The position numbers and the translations under genes were made by a program. Below, one piece after another: positions 1-6,264 of a stretch of 17,705 nt of DNA. Each line of letters begins with the position of its first letter. The first letter of the stretch is position 1. Below the pieces are notes generated by a model. It made no database searches and was not told the DNA's origin. It worked only from the letters and a program-made list of their open reading frames with translations. Origin of the DNA: Fontivivens sp964399735 (GTDB lineage: Bacteria > Zhuqueibacterota > Zhuqueibacteria > Residuimicrobiales > Krinioviventaceae); assembly GCA_964399735.1 (NCBI GenBank), contig CAYNSO010000079.1:1-17705 (forward strand), in the 5' to 3' direction.

Positions 1-134
1 GGCACCCGGATAAAGACCTGCCCGTTAGCGGCATAGACAAAACCATCATGATCTGTGTAGGGAGCAAGATAGAGATCTGTCTTTTTATCACAGAACTGGT
101 TCAGAATCGAATCGTAATATTTTCTCATTGCCAT
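1..134 (-). CDS. Partial hypothetical protein, N-terminal 44 codons
   Basis: An open frame on the minus strand starts at an ATG complementary to 132-134 and runs off the left edge. The visible start is MAMRKYYDSILNQF, followed by a segment rich in Asp and Tyr and ending near GQVFIRVP. I do not recognise the family. A second in-frame ATG two codons in (MRKYYD) is equally possible, and the upstream TTAGGT is only a weak ribosome site. It is divergent from the S24 repressor at 303, with 168 bases between them that hold a promoter and a palindrome, so it may share regulation with that repressor, as phage early genes do. That is inference from layout. Confidence 0.5.
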   Translation of the reverse strand, partial: MAMRKYYDSILNQFCDKKTDLYLAPYTDHDGFVYAANGQVFIRV

Positions 135-172
135 ACCTAATGTTATTACCAGACATGAACTAGAGATTTAAA

Positions 173-201
173 TTGACAAACGCCAGATTATTTATTATAT
201 T
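173..201 (+). promoter_or_regulatory. Sigma70-type promoter of the S24 repressor gene
   Basis: A perfect -35 box TTGACA (173-178) is followed by a 17-base spacer and the -10 box TATATT (196-201). Transcription would begin near 208, leaving a leader of about 95 bases before the start at 303. This is the best promoter match I found in the window. Its -10 box abuts a perfect palindrome, as expected for a repressed promoter. Confidence 0.72.
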
Positions 202-221
202 ATGCTAATTAAATTAGCATA
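201..221. promoter_or_regulatory. Perfect palindrome, likely repressor operator
   Basis: Ten-base arms TATGCTAATT (201-210) and AATTAGCATA (212-221) are exact reverse complements around a single central A. The site covers the end of the -10 box and the expected transcription start, so a bound dimer would block RNA polymerase. It lies between a divergent gene pair whose plus-strand member is an HTH repressor. Binding by that repressor is inference; the symmetry and position are seen directly. Confidence 0.6.
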
Positions 222-302
222 CAGTTAATTTTCATATCAAAAGTACATAAAATAAAAATCACTGTCAAGTAAAATCTGTAATATTTTTATTGAGGAAAGC
301 AA

Positions 303-1457
303 TTGCAATATTTTTGGGATAATGTCGATAAAGTTATAAAACTTTTAAATATACCCCGTAATGAATTGGCAAAAGCCATAGGAATATCTGAAGCGCATTT
401 ATCGAATCTTATCCGCGGAAAACGCAGTGCGTCCACCAGGCTGCTGGAATTAGCAGCTGATTATTTACATTTTCCTGTCCAGGAGTTGCTCGATAAAGAG
501 TTTTTTGCAGAGCTGCTAAAACAAAAAAGAAGCGCTGTAATTGAAAAACACGCGCCGATGATTGATTTTGCCGACGATTTTTATATCGGGCAATCTTTGC
601 TAACCGACGAATCGGCTGAAAGACAAAGCCCTTCCCCCCGTGGAAAGCGCCCGGAAGCAAGCGGTTACAATATTTTTTCGCCACCAAACCGGAATTCTAC
701 CGAACCGCATACCCTGGCAAGCCTTACCCTTGAAGAAGAGGCAATTTCCACAGAAAATCCCTGGATTGATGCCCGGCAGTTAAAAACTGAAATTCAAGCC
801 ATATTACTTGCAGAAAATCTTACGCTGGTCGATTTAACCAGTGCGGCGCAGTTGGATCTGGTTTTTATGGACAAGCTGTTTAGTGATAAAATTGATACCT
901 GTCAGTTCGAGGTTGCCAGAAAAATTGCCCGGGCCACCGGCAGAGCCTGGAAATTTGCCGGCGATAAAATATATTTTTTTAAAAAAGCCGGCTTGAAGCA
1001 AACCGAAAAAGTAGATAAAGATTCTTTACTTTTCCCCTTTCCAACCGTCAAGCATGAGCGGGAACTGCCTCTTATTCCCCTTCAGGTAGGCGCCGGCGAA
1101 CCCATGCCGAACAAATTGCAAGATCCGGTTTCCTTTACCAAAGCGTTTCCGGGAATCAGGGAAGAGGTTAAATATACCTTGCGGGTACATGGCAATTCGA
1201 TGCAATACGCCGGGATTTATGACGGTGATTTGTTGTTTGTCGCCCCGGTAGAGGATAATACCAATTTAAAGAACGGTAGTTTGGTAATCATTGCTGACGA
1301 ATCTGGAGATTTGCTGGTCAAGTTTTTTCATAAAAAAGAAAATATGGCAGTGCTGGTTTCAGCATCGCGGCGCAATCCCCCGATCATAAAAAATATGAAC
1401 GAGATCACTATCTATGGCAAAGTGCTGCACAGCAGCCATCTGCGGACTTTTGAATAA
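303..1457 (+). CDS. XRE-family HTH repressor with S24 (LexA/CI-like) self-cleavage domain
   Basis: DNA-binding repressor expected to be inactivated by RecA-stimulated autocleavage. Residues 8-60 form an XRE helix-turn-helix (ELAKAIGISEAHLSNLIRGK). The C-terminal S24 domain (about 253-378) keeps the full self-cleavage set: the A264-G265 bond in VGAGEP, nucleophile S299 in HGNSMQ and general base K340 in LLVKFF. The 35-residue gap from bond to Ser equals that in E. coli LexA. Residues 158-218 resemble a second, degenerate XRE domain (IARATG near its end), making the protein longer (384 aa) than typical phage repressors. Start is TTG at 303, chosen because GAGG (292-295) sits 7 bases upstream. 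A strong promoter and palindrome lie in front, suggesting autoregulation. It could be a phage or ICE repressor or a host stress regulator. Confidence 0.88.
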   Translation: MQYFWDNVDKVIKLLNIPRNELAKAIGISEAHLSNLIRGKRSASTRLLELAADYLHFPVQELLDKEFFAELLKQKRSAVIEKHAPMIDFADDFYIGQSLLTDESAERQSPSPRGKRPEASGYNIFSPPNRNSTEPHTLASLTLEEEAISTENPWIDARQLKTEIQAILLAENLTLVDLTSAAQLDLVFMDKLFSDKIDTCQFEVARKIARATGRAWKFAGDKIYFFKKAGLKQTEKVDKDSLLFPFPTVKHERELPLIPLQVGAGEPMPNKLQDPVSFTKAFPGIREEVKYTLRVHGNSMQYAGIYDGDLLFVAPVEDNTNLKNGSLVIIADESGDLLVKFFHKKENMAVLVSASRRNPPIIKNMNEITIYGKVLHSSHLRTFE

Positions 1458-1479
1458 CATCACCAAACCAGAATTTTTG

Positions 1480-1553
1480 TGCGCCTGGAGGGGCTCGAAC
1501 CCCCAACCTTCTGATCCGAAGTCAGAAGCTCTATCCAGTTGAGCTACAGGCGC
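1480..1553 (-). tRNA. tRNA-Arg (anticodon UCG)
   Basis: On the minus strand the 74 bases fold as a complete cloverleaf. The acceptor stem GCGCCTG (minus sense; 1547-1553 in window coordinates) pairs with CAGGCGC (1481-1487), with discriminator A at 1480. The D arm has GCTC and GAGC, and the anticodon stem is TCTGA/TCAGA around the loop CTTCGGA, giving anticodon UCG, which reads CGA. The T loop is TTCGAGC. CCA is not encoded. The 3' end faces the S24 repressor, a classic arrangement for integration into a tRNA gene. Confidence 0.96.
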
Positions 1554-1572
1554 TTGACAGTTTAACTTTTAG

Positions 1573-1601
1573 AATGTAATTGTTTCCCTGCTTTTATGCA
1601 A
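1573..1601 (-). promoter_or_regulatory. Promoter of tRNA-Arg
   Basis: Read on the minus strand, TTGCAT (1601-1596) is followed by exactly 17 bases and TACATT (1578-1573). Transcription would start near 1566, about 13 bases before the tRNA 5' end at 1553. The -35 box sits directly beside the A-tract that ends the neighbouring hairpin element. Confidence 0.55.
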
Positions 1602-1603
1602 AT

Positions 1604-1685
1604 AAAAAAAGCAGACAATCAATTATTGAACGCCTAGGGGGGTCAGCATTCAAAGGAGGGGGTTGATTGCCTGCTTTTATTTTTA
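1604..1685 (-). ncRNA. Candidate small structured RNA or terminator, C-rich loops
   Basis: An outer 16-base stem joins 1607-1622 and 1663-1678; an inner 8-base stem joins 1626-1633 and 1646-1653. Each stem has one imperfect pair, and in both it is A-C if transcribed on the plus strand but a G-U wobble if transcribed on the minus strand, which favours minus-strand RNA. Read that way, the outer stem ends in a run of seven U, as in an intrinsic terminator. The single-stranded parts are C-rich (CCCCCTCCT and TGACCCCCCTAG) and could pair with Shine-Dalgarno sequences. It may be a trans-acting RNA or only an elaborate terminator; no clear promoter was found beyond a TTATAT box near 1685-1690. Confidence 0.4.
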
Positions 1686-1750
1686 TATAACATTGGTTTT
1701 GTTTTGTTTGTTCCGTGGTTTTTTTGCAACCAGGGTAACGAAATCAGTTT

Positions 1751-1779
1751 TTGATACGAAATGTGTTTGTATTTATAAG
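1751..1779 (+). promoter_or_regulatory. Possible promoter of the thioesterase/TPM/LemA unit
   Basis: TTGATA (1751-1756), a 17-base spacer, then TATAAG (1774-1779). Start would be near 1786, giving a leader of about 110 bases before 1896. The boxes are near consensus but the region is AT-rich, so chance matches are likely. Confidence 0.38.
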
Positions 1780-1895
1780 GAAAATATTTATCTTTTAAAA
1801 TAGAGCGCTATTTTACAAGCAGGATTATTAACAGATAACCTTTTAATAAAAGCAATAGATCCATCTGGCCGAATTACGCATAAAGAGCCGGAAAT

Positions 1896-2342
1896 ATGAA
1901 TAATAATTCAAATAAAGGGTATCACTTGCATACAGCTCCATTTTTTACAACGCTTACGGTTCAAATTGGTGATGTGAACTATGGCGGTCATGTTGGTAAT
2001 GACAAGTACCTGCTTTTTTTTCATGAAGCCCGGTTGCGGTTTTTCAGGGAACTTGGAATTACCGAGGCTGATATTGGCGATGGTGTGTCGCTGACGCAAG
2101 TTGAAGCTCATATTACTTATAAAAATGAAGCCTTTTATGGCGATGAACTGGTAACCAGCGTAAACATTAGCGATCTGTCCAAAGCCAGTTTCAAAGTTGA
2201 ATATCTTGTAACCAGGAAAAAGGATAATATCATCATCAGTACCGGTTATACCGTAATGGCTGGATTTGATTACCAGACGCATCGGTTGAAAAAAATCCCG
2301 GTTTCTTTTATCGACAAGGTATCAGCCCGGCAGGCAGAATAG
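1896..2342 (+). CDS. Acyl-CoA thioesterase, 4HBT hotdog family (YbgC/FadM-like)
   Basis: Predicted cytoplasmic enzyme hydrolysing acyl-CoA or acyl-ACP thioesters. The 4-hydroxybenzoyl-CoA thioesterase signature is at residues 23-46: an Asp at 26, the GGHVGND loop (30-36), then YLLFFHEAR in the long hotdog helix. At 148 residues it is a normal single-domain size for the family. The ribosome site is poor (GCCGGAAAT before the ATG), so translation may be modest. It is the first gene of a co-directional run leading to TPM and LemA genes, 52 bases upstream of the next gene; whether they form one transcript is uncertain. The natural substrate cannot be read from sequence. Confidence 0.83.
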   Translation: MNNNSNKGYHLHTAPFFTTLTVQIGDVNYGGHVGNDKYLLFFHEARLRFFRELGITEADIGDGVSLTQVEAHITYKNEAFYGDELVTSVNISDLSKASFKVEYLVTRKKDNIIISTGYTVMAGFDYQTHRLKKIPVSFIDKVSARQAE

Positions 2343-2394
2343 CTTGCTGTTTTTGTATTATGCTAGAAATTATTATAAAAGATGAGAGTATGAC

Positions 2395-3171
2395 ATGAAA
2401 AACCGATTTACAGCAGTTATCCTTTTAATGATCTTTGTCATCGGAACCTCTTTTGCTGCGTATGAATTTCCCCAACACCAGGGTGCGGTGGTTAATGATT
2501 TTACCGGAGTGATAAGTGAAGAAACCAAAATTCGCATCGAAGGGCTAGGCCGGGAAATATTTGAAAAGACCGGCGTTGCTATTGTAGTGGTGTCGATGCC
2601 GACCATTGACGATAATGAATATACTGATTATGCCAATCGGCTGTTTGTTAATTGGGGAATTGGAAAAAAGGGCGACGATCAGGGAATTTTGATTTTTCAT
2701 GTAAATGATCAACGTAAAGTGCGCATAGAAGTGGGCTATGGATCCGAGGGCTATGTGCCGGACGCCAAAGCCTCCCGCATCTTGCGGAATATCATGTTGC
2801 CGCATTTTCGCGATGGTAATTTTGACGACGGATTTTTATCCGGTTATCTGGCCATTGCCGATTTAGTAGCAAAAAATTATAATGTCAGTTTTTCCGGGTC
2901 ACCTGAAGCTGCGGGGCAGGAAGAATCGACCGGATCGCCAAACTGGCTGTGCCTGATCATTGGTTTAATTATTTTTTTTAGCCTGTTTAACGGCGGCAAA
3001 GGCGGGGGCAGCGCAATCCCCTGGATTATTTTAGGGTCTCTGCTGGGCAGCGGCAAAAGTTCCGGCGGCGGTTTTGGTGGCGGCTTTGGCGGCGGCGGTG
3101 GTTTTGGTGGCGGTTTTGGTGGCTTTGGCGGCGGGATGAGCGGCGGTGGCGGCGCCGGCGGTGGTTATTAA
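2395..3171 (+). CDS. TPM-domain (YgcG/Psb32-like) exported membrane protein with Gly-rich tail
   Basis: Residues 1-21 are a signal peptide or N-anchor, followed by a TPM domain at about 29-160 with the usual features VNDFTGVIS, GVAIVVVSMP, GDDQGILI and VRIEVGYGSEG. Hydrophobic stretches at 184-198 and 206-218 look like one or two membrane segments. The last 40 residues are nearly all Gly, Phe and Ser, the low-complexity tail typical of YgcG proteins. The family acts outside the cytoplasmic membrane; its biochemical role is unsettled. Its usual partner LemA lies two genes downstream, as in many bacteria, which supports the call. A weak GATGAGAG stretch precedes the ATG. Confidence 0.88.
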   Translation: MKNRFTAVILLMIFVIGTSFAAYEFPQHQGAVVNDFTGVISEETKIRIEGLGREIFEKTGVAIVVVSMPTIDDNEYTDYANRLFVNWGIGKKGDDQGILIFHVNDQRKVRIEVGYGSEGYVPDAKASRILRNIMLPHFRDGNFDDGFLSGYLAIADLVAKNYNVSFSGSPEAAGQEESTGSPNWLCLIIGLIIFFSLFNGGKGGGSAIPWIILGSLLGSGKSSGGGFGGGFGGGGGFGGGFGGFGGGMSGGGGAGGGY

Positions 3172-3209
3172 AATAATGATTTATTCACATAAATTTCTGG
3201 AGAATAATT

Positions 3210-3941
3210 ATGGTAAAAATTCCTCATTCACCCGAAGAGATATTTACCGAGTTTACAAATGACGTTAAAACGCTGTTTGACGACGATCTGCTTGCCATTG
3301 CTCTGTATGGCAGCGGCGCAAAGGGCGAGTATGTGTACAAAAAATCAGATATTAATTTTCTGGTGGTTTTAACGGAACCGGGAATGCAAAAGATATCTAT
3401 CGCTTTTGAGTTGATTAAAAAATGGAATAAACGTAAAGTCTCGACGCCGTTGTTTTTAAGCCGGGAATATATCGATTCGTCGCTGGATAGTTTTCCCATT
3501 GAATTTCTGAATATGAAAAAATACCATAAAGAAGTATATGGAAAAGACATCCTTGCCGACCTGGTAATTTCCCGTGAGTATTTACGTCTCAAATGCGAGG
3601 AACAGGTTAAAGGGAAATTGTTGCACCTGCGTGAAGGCTTTTTACAGACGCTGGGAAACCGCGTCGCCCTGGAAGCTTTGCTGACGGCAACCATTCCCGC
3701 TTTTGCTTCTCTGTTTACCGCTTTATTAGAGTTTAAAAATAGTGCAATTCCAGAGACTAAAAACGAAACTATTTTAAAAGCCGCGGAAGAATTCAAGCTT
3801 GATCAAGAAATATTTAACAGGGTTCTTGCTGTTAGAGAAAAGACAATTAAACTGGAAAAAGATGAACTGGTTTTATTAACCGAAAATTATATCAAAGAAA
3901 TACATAAACTGGCCATGATCGTTGACGCATGGCAATCATAA
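3210..3941 (+). CDS. Nucleotidyltransferase-fold protein with altered metal motif
   Basis: The first third resembles a minimal nucleotidyltransferase domain: LYGSGAKGEY at 32-41 (G34, S35), then SDINFLVV at 46-53. Active enzymes carry Asp-x-Asp here; this protein has D47 and N49, so metal binding and transfer chemistry may be weak or lost. The rest is mainly helical (about 85-243) with no motif I recognise. The gene has a good GGAG (3199-3202) seven bases before its ATG and sits 38 bases after the TPM gene and 15 bases before LemA, so all three are probably co-transcribed. From memory I believe similar proteins with Asn at this place occur beside LemA/TPM genes elsewhere, but I could not check this. 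Confidence 0.72.
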   Translation: MVKIPHSPEEIFTEFTNDVKTLFDDDLLAIALYGSGAKGEYVYKKSDINFLVVLTEPGMQKISIAFELIKKWNKRKVSTPLFLSREYIDSSLDSFPIEFLNMKKYHKEVYGKDILADLVISREYLRLKCEEQVKGKLLHLREGFLQTLGNRVALEALLTATIPAFASLFTALLEFKNSAIPETKNETILKAAEEFKLDQEIFNRVLAVREKTIKLEKDELVLLTENYIKEIHKLAMIVDAWQS

Positions 3942-3956
3942 TGTGAGGAGGTAAAT

Positions 3957-4547
3957 ATGTGGAAAGGATTACTGGTTGTTGTTGGATTTTTAATTGTTGT
4001 TGCATTATTATTCGGTTCAACTTATAACGGTTTGGTAAAACTCGATGAAACCGTAAAAAACGCCTGGGCTGAGGTAGATAATCAGCTGAAACGGCGCATG
4101 GATTTGATTCCCAACCTGGTAAACACAGTAAAGGGTTACGCCAAGTTTGAACAGGAAACCCTGGAAGGGGTTATCCAGGCCCGTGCGAATGCTTCCAAAA
4201 TGGAAGTAAATGCCGGCGACCTGGTGAACAACCCGGAACAAATGCAGCAATTTATGAATGCCCAAAACGGCCTGTCTTCGGCGCTGAGCCGCTTGATGGT
4301 TGTTGTGGAAAGATACCCGGATTTAAAAGCGAATCAAAATTTCCTTGATTTACAGGCTCAGCTTGAAGGCACCGAAAACCGTTTGACTGTAGCCAGAAGA
4401 AACTATAATGAAACAGTCAAGGGTTACAATACCCAGATTCGGGTGTTCCCGCGCAATTTTATTGCCGGTATGCTGGGCTTTCAACAACGGCCCTATTTTG
4501 AAGCTCCACCGGAAGCGCAGCAAGCGCCGGTTGTTGATTTCAATTAA
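3957..4547 (+). CDS. lemA: LemA family protein
   Basis: Residues 4-24 form one N-terminal membrane segment. The LemA core follows: YNGLVKLDE, then a WAEVDNQLKRRMDLIPNLV stretch at about 40-58, the family's most conserved part, and ENRLTVARRNYNE before a tail rich in Pro and Gln. The 196-residue length is standard. The protein is expected to be mostly helical outside the membrane; the molecular role is not established. A strong AGGAGG (3946-3951) lies five bases before the ATG. It follows the nucleotidyltransferase-fold gene by only 15 bases and closes the run; a GC-rich hairpin at 4587-4617 is the likely end of transcription. Confidence 0.95.
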   Translation: MWKGLLVVVGFLIVVALLFGSTYNGLVKLDETVKNAWAEVDNQLKRRMDLIPNLVNTVKGYAKFEQETLEGVIQARANASKMEVNAGDLVNNPEQMQQFMNAQNGLSSALSRLMVVVERYPDLKANQNFLDLQAQLEGTENRLTVARRNYNETVKGYNTQIRVFPRNFIAGMLGFQQRPYFEAPPEAQQAPVVDFN

Positions 4548-4586
4548 CTATCCCTTTCAGGAAGGGGCAATATCTAAAGATTGTAA

Positions 4587-4617
4587 ATCCGCCCTGGGGC
4601 TTTTCCTCAGGGCGGAT
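4587..4617 (+). terminator. GC-rich hairpin after lemA, terminator-like
   Basis: ATCCGCCCTG (4587-4596) and CAGGGCGGAT (4608-4617) are perfect reverse complements; the stem extends three further pairs around a CTTTT loop. No clear run of T follows on either strand, so it may act as a weak or factor-assisted terminator or protect the mRNA 3' end. Confidence 0.55.
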
Positions 4618-4818
4618 AATTAAATTCATAATCAGTTGGGGGATTTGATTTTCTATCTAAAACGCCTGGTTTTAATTTAATAAAATGATTGATTAAAAGA
4701 CCTTTTACCAAAGCCCCTTTTTATTTTCCGTTCCTGTAACTGTCTGTCGCTAACGAAAAACATAATCTATTTGATATTTATAATCATTTTACCGGTGCAG
4801 GATCCTGGTGTATTTCTG

Positions 4819-4847
4819 TTGCAAAATTGCCGGAAATTGTGTATATA
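4819..4847 (+). promoter_or_regulatory. Promoter of the small-protein/nucleotidyltransferase pair
   Basis: TTGCAA (4819-4824), a 17-base spacer and TATATA (4842-4847). The start would be near 4854, about 30 bases before the ATG at 4884. This argues against an upstream TTG at 4827 in the same frame, which would lie inside the promoter. The rest of 4618-4818 shows nothing recognisable. Confidence 0.5.
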
Positions 4848-4883
4848 TTATCTATAAACGATTGGTCAATTACCAGACAAAGT

Positions 4884-5081
4884 ATGGTTATAAATCCCCA
4901 CATCCTTGAAGAATTTGAACGGCAGCAGCAGCGCCGGGAAAAAGTTGATTTTAATAAAAACCGGCGTCTGTTCAAGGAAATGTATAAACATGCCGTCAGG
5001 ATGGGCGCTATTCCCTGCACCGATCCCCTGGAGGGTATTGAAATAAAAATCAAACTAGCCCGGATCATCAACAGTGTTTGA
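4884..5081 (+). CDS. Small helical protein paired with an AbiEii-like nucleotidyltransferase
   Basis: A 65-residue charged protein, MVINPHILEEFERQQQ..., with a Gln/Arg-rich helix (about 6-20), a second helix (about 24-40) and an ending containing DPLEGIEIKIKLARIINSV. It has no signal peptide or membrane segment. The start at 4884 was chosen because the promoter leaves no room for the in-frame TTG at 4827; there is no clear Shine-Dalgarno. Its stop overlaps the next start by eight bases (GTG at 5074, TGA at 5079), so the two proteins are probably made in step. I recall small proteins with a similar DPL-G-E ending preceding nucleotidyltransferases of this type, but their role is not known to me. 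By position it could be an antitoxin or partner. Confidence 0.68.
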   Translation: MVINPHILEEFERQQQRREKVDFNKNRRLFKEMYKHAVRMGAIPCTDPLEGIEIKIKLARIINSV

Positions 5082-5652
5082 TAAAATTCTCTGTGAAATT
5101 GCACAAGCATTACAAGATCAGCAAATTGATTATATGATCATTGGCGGCCAGGCAGCGCTTAAATATGGCGTTACCCGCTTTACTCAGGATATTGATGTAA
5201 CCCTGGGAGTTGGAGTGGAGCATTATCAGCAAATTGAAAAAATGCTCAGCGCCAAAAACTATATCATCCGTATCGGCGATCCTGAAAGTTTTGTAAAAAG
5301 AACAATGGTATTACCGGTGCAAGATAAAAAAACCGGCATAAATATTGATTTTATATTTTCCTTTTCTACTTTTGAAAAACAAGCCCTGTCCCGGTCAATT
5401 CCAGTCCAAATTAACAATATACCTGTCAGGTATGTTTCATTGGAAGATTTGCTCATCCACAAGATCATTGCCGGGCGTCCCAGAGATCTTGAAGATGTAA
5501 AAAGTATCATTCTCCACAATCCAAAATTTGATTACAATTATATTGAAAACTGGTTAAAAGAATTTGACAAATCCCTTGCAGAAGATTATATTAATACATT
5601 CAGAAATTTGATAACGGAACTGAATCAGGAAATGAATTTAAAATTTTATTGA
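5074..5652 (+). CDS. AbiEii/DUF6036-like nucleotidyltransferase
   Basis: A 192-residue protein with an apparently intact nucleotidyltransferase active site: IIGGQAALKYG at 22-32, TQDIDVTL at 37-44 (D39 and D41 as the metal-binding pair) and a third acid D92 in NIDFIF. A later block, LLIHKIIAGRPRDLEDVKS (126-144), carries the Lys, Arg and Asp residues typical of this family. Such enzymes transfer nucleotides to RNA or protein targets, and AbiEii relatives act as toxins in type IV toxin-antitoxin systems; activity here is inferred. Start is GTG at 5074, overlapping the upstream small gene. Unlike the protein at 3210, both metal Asp residues are present. Confidence 0.82.
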   Translation: MFDKILCEIAQALQDQQIDYMIIGGQAALKYGVTRFTQDIDVTLGVGVEHYQQIEKMLSAKNYIIRIGDPESFVKRTMVLPVQDKKTGINIDFIFSFSTFEKQALSRSIPVQINNIPVRYVSLEDLLIHKIIAGRPRDLEDVKSIILHNPKFDYNYIENWLKEFDKSLAEDYINTFRNLITELNQEMNLKFY

Positions 5653-6019
5653 TTAGTTAAAAAAGTGGCTCTATGTGGTTTTCTGTGAGTAATTTATCCG
5701 ATTACCCATTGTTTTTCCCAGGCATAAAAAAATGTAAAGAGATATAGTTACTTTTAAAGCTATCATTAATAAAAAGGACATAATACAACGACTTTTTCCC
5801 TCTGCAAGCTCTGTGTGCTCGGCGGTTTCTTTCTTTTCATTTTACCGCAGAGGACATGGTGAACGCAGAGAAAAACATTTATGAAACTTTAAGTTTATTA
5901 ATATCTCTGTATCTTTAACAATTATAGGCATTAAAATTTTATCAAAATAGATGGATGATAACATTTTTTTTCGGAACTAGTTTTAATATCATTAATCCGA
6001 TTCAACCAGGTTCACATAA
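5653..6019. other. Intergenic stretch without a recognisable gene
   Basis: AT-rich sequence with stops in all frames and no ribosome site followed by a plausible frame. The only structure seen is the imperfect inverted repeat at 5800-5870. It separates the nucleotidyltransferase pair from a decayed gene and looks like degraded or spacer DNA. Confidence 0.5.
5800..5870. repeat. Imperfect inverted repeat with CTCTGCGG-type ends
   Basis: Two 27-base arms (5800-5826 and 5844-5870) match in inverse orientation at roughly two thirds of positions, starting CTCTGC and ending GGCGGT or TGCGGT, around a pyrimidine-rich 17-base loop. The right arm contains ACCGCAGAGGACATGG followed by GAACGCAGAG, a style of sequence I have seen as a dispersed intergenic repeat in many environmental genomes. 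Only one copy is in this window, so its repeat nature is inferred. Confidence 0.4.
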
Positions 6020-6246
6020 AACAAGTCTCTACTAACTGATTTGGCCATTTTAATTCTTGAAGCTAGTGAGAAAATAACCCATTACAAACAAAAGAGAATC
6101 AAAAAGCCGAACTCTATTATCTTGAAGCGGAGATGTTTTAGCAACCTTTATGAAAATTCGTACAGATATGCGGTATTATTATCCCCAGGAAAATTAAAAA
6201 GAATGATCTCTACCACCAGTTGGCTTTTTACTATGCAGATTTATAA
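6020..6246 (+). pseudogene. Frameshifted remnant of a TPR-like gene, 3' end
   Basis: Protein-like sequence can be followed only by changing frame several times. One frame gives TDLAILILEAS (6035-6067), the next ENNPLQTKENQKAELYYLEAE (6070 to about 6135), another NLYENSYRYAVLL (about 6142-6180) and a last one KKNDLYHQLAFYYADL ending in TAA at 6244-6246. The pieces, rich in Tyr, Leu, Ala and Glu, resemble tetratricopeptide helices. At least three indels in about 220 bases point to a decayed gene, although sequencing indels near short homopolymers are an alternative. Its end is 18 bases before the LytR_C gene, so the two may once have been one operon. Confidence 0.5.
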
Positions 6247-6264
6247 CGCCAAACCGCGAAAACA

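Noticed and set aside
3061..3170. Short tandem GGCGG/GGTTTTGG repeats as a repeat array or CRISPR
   Set aside because: They encode the Gly-rich tail usual for YgcG/TPM proteins and keep the reading frame.
4408..4623. Plus-strand 71-residue frame overlapping the end of lemA
   Set aside because: It is a shifted-frame shadow of lemA that runs through the terminator-like hairpin.
4827..4883. Upstream in-frame TTG extension of the small gene at 4884
   Set aside because: The extension would lie across the -10 box of the promoter at 4819-4847, so it would not be transcribed, and the added residues look non-conserved.
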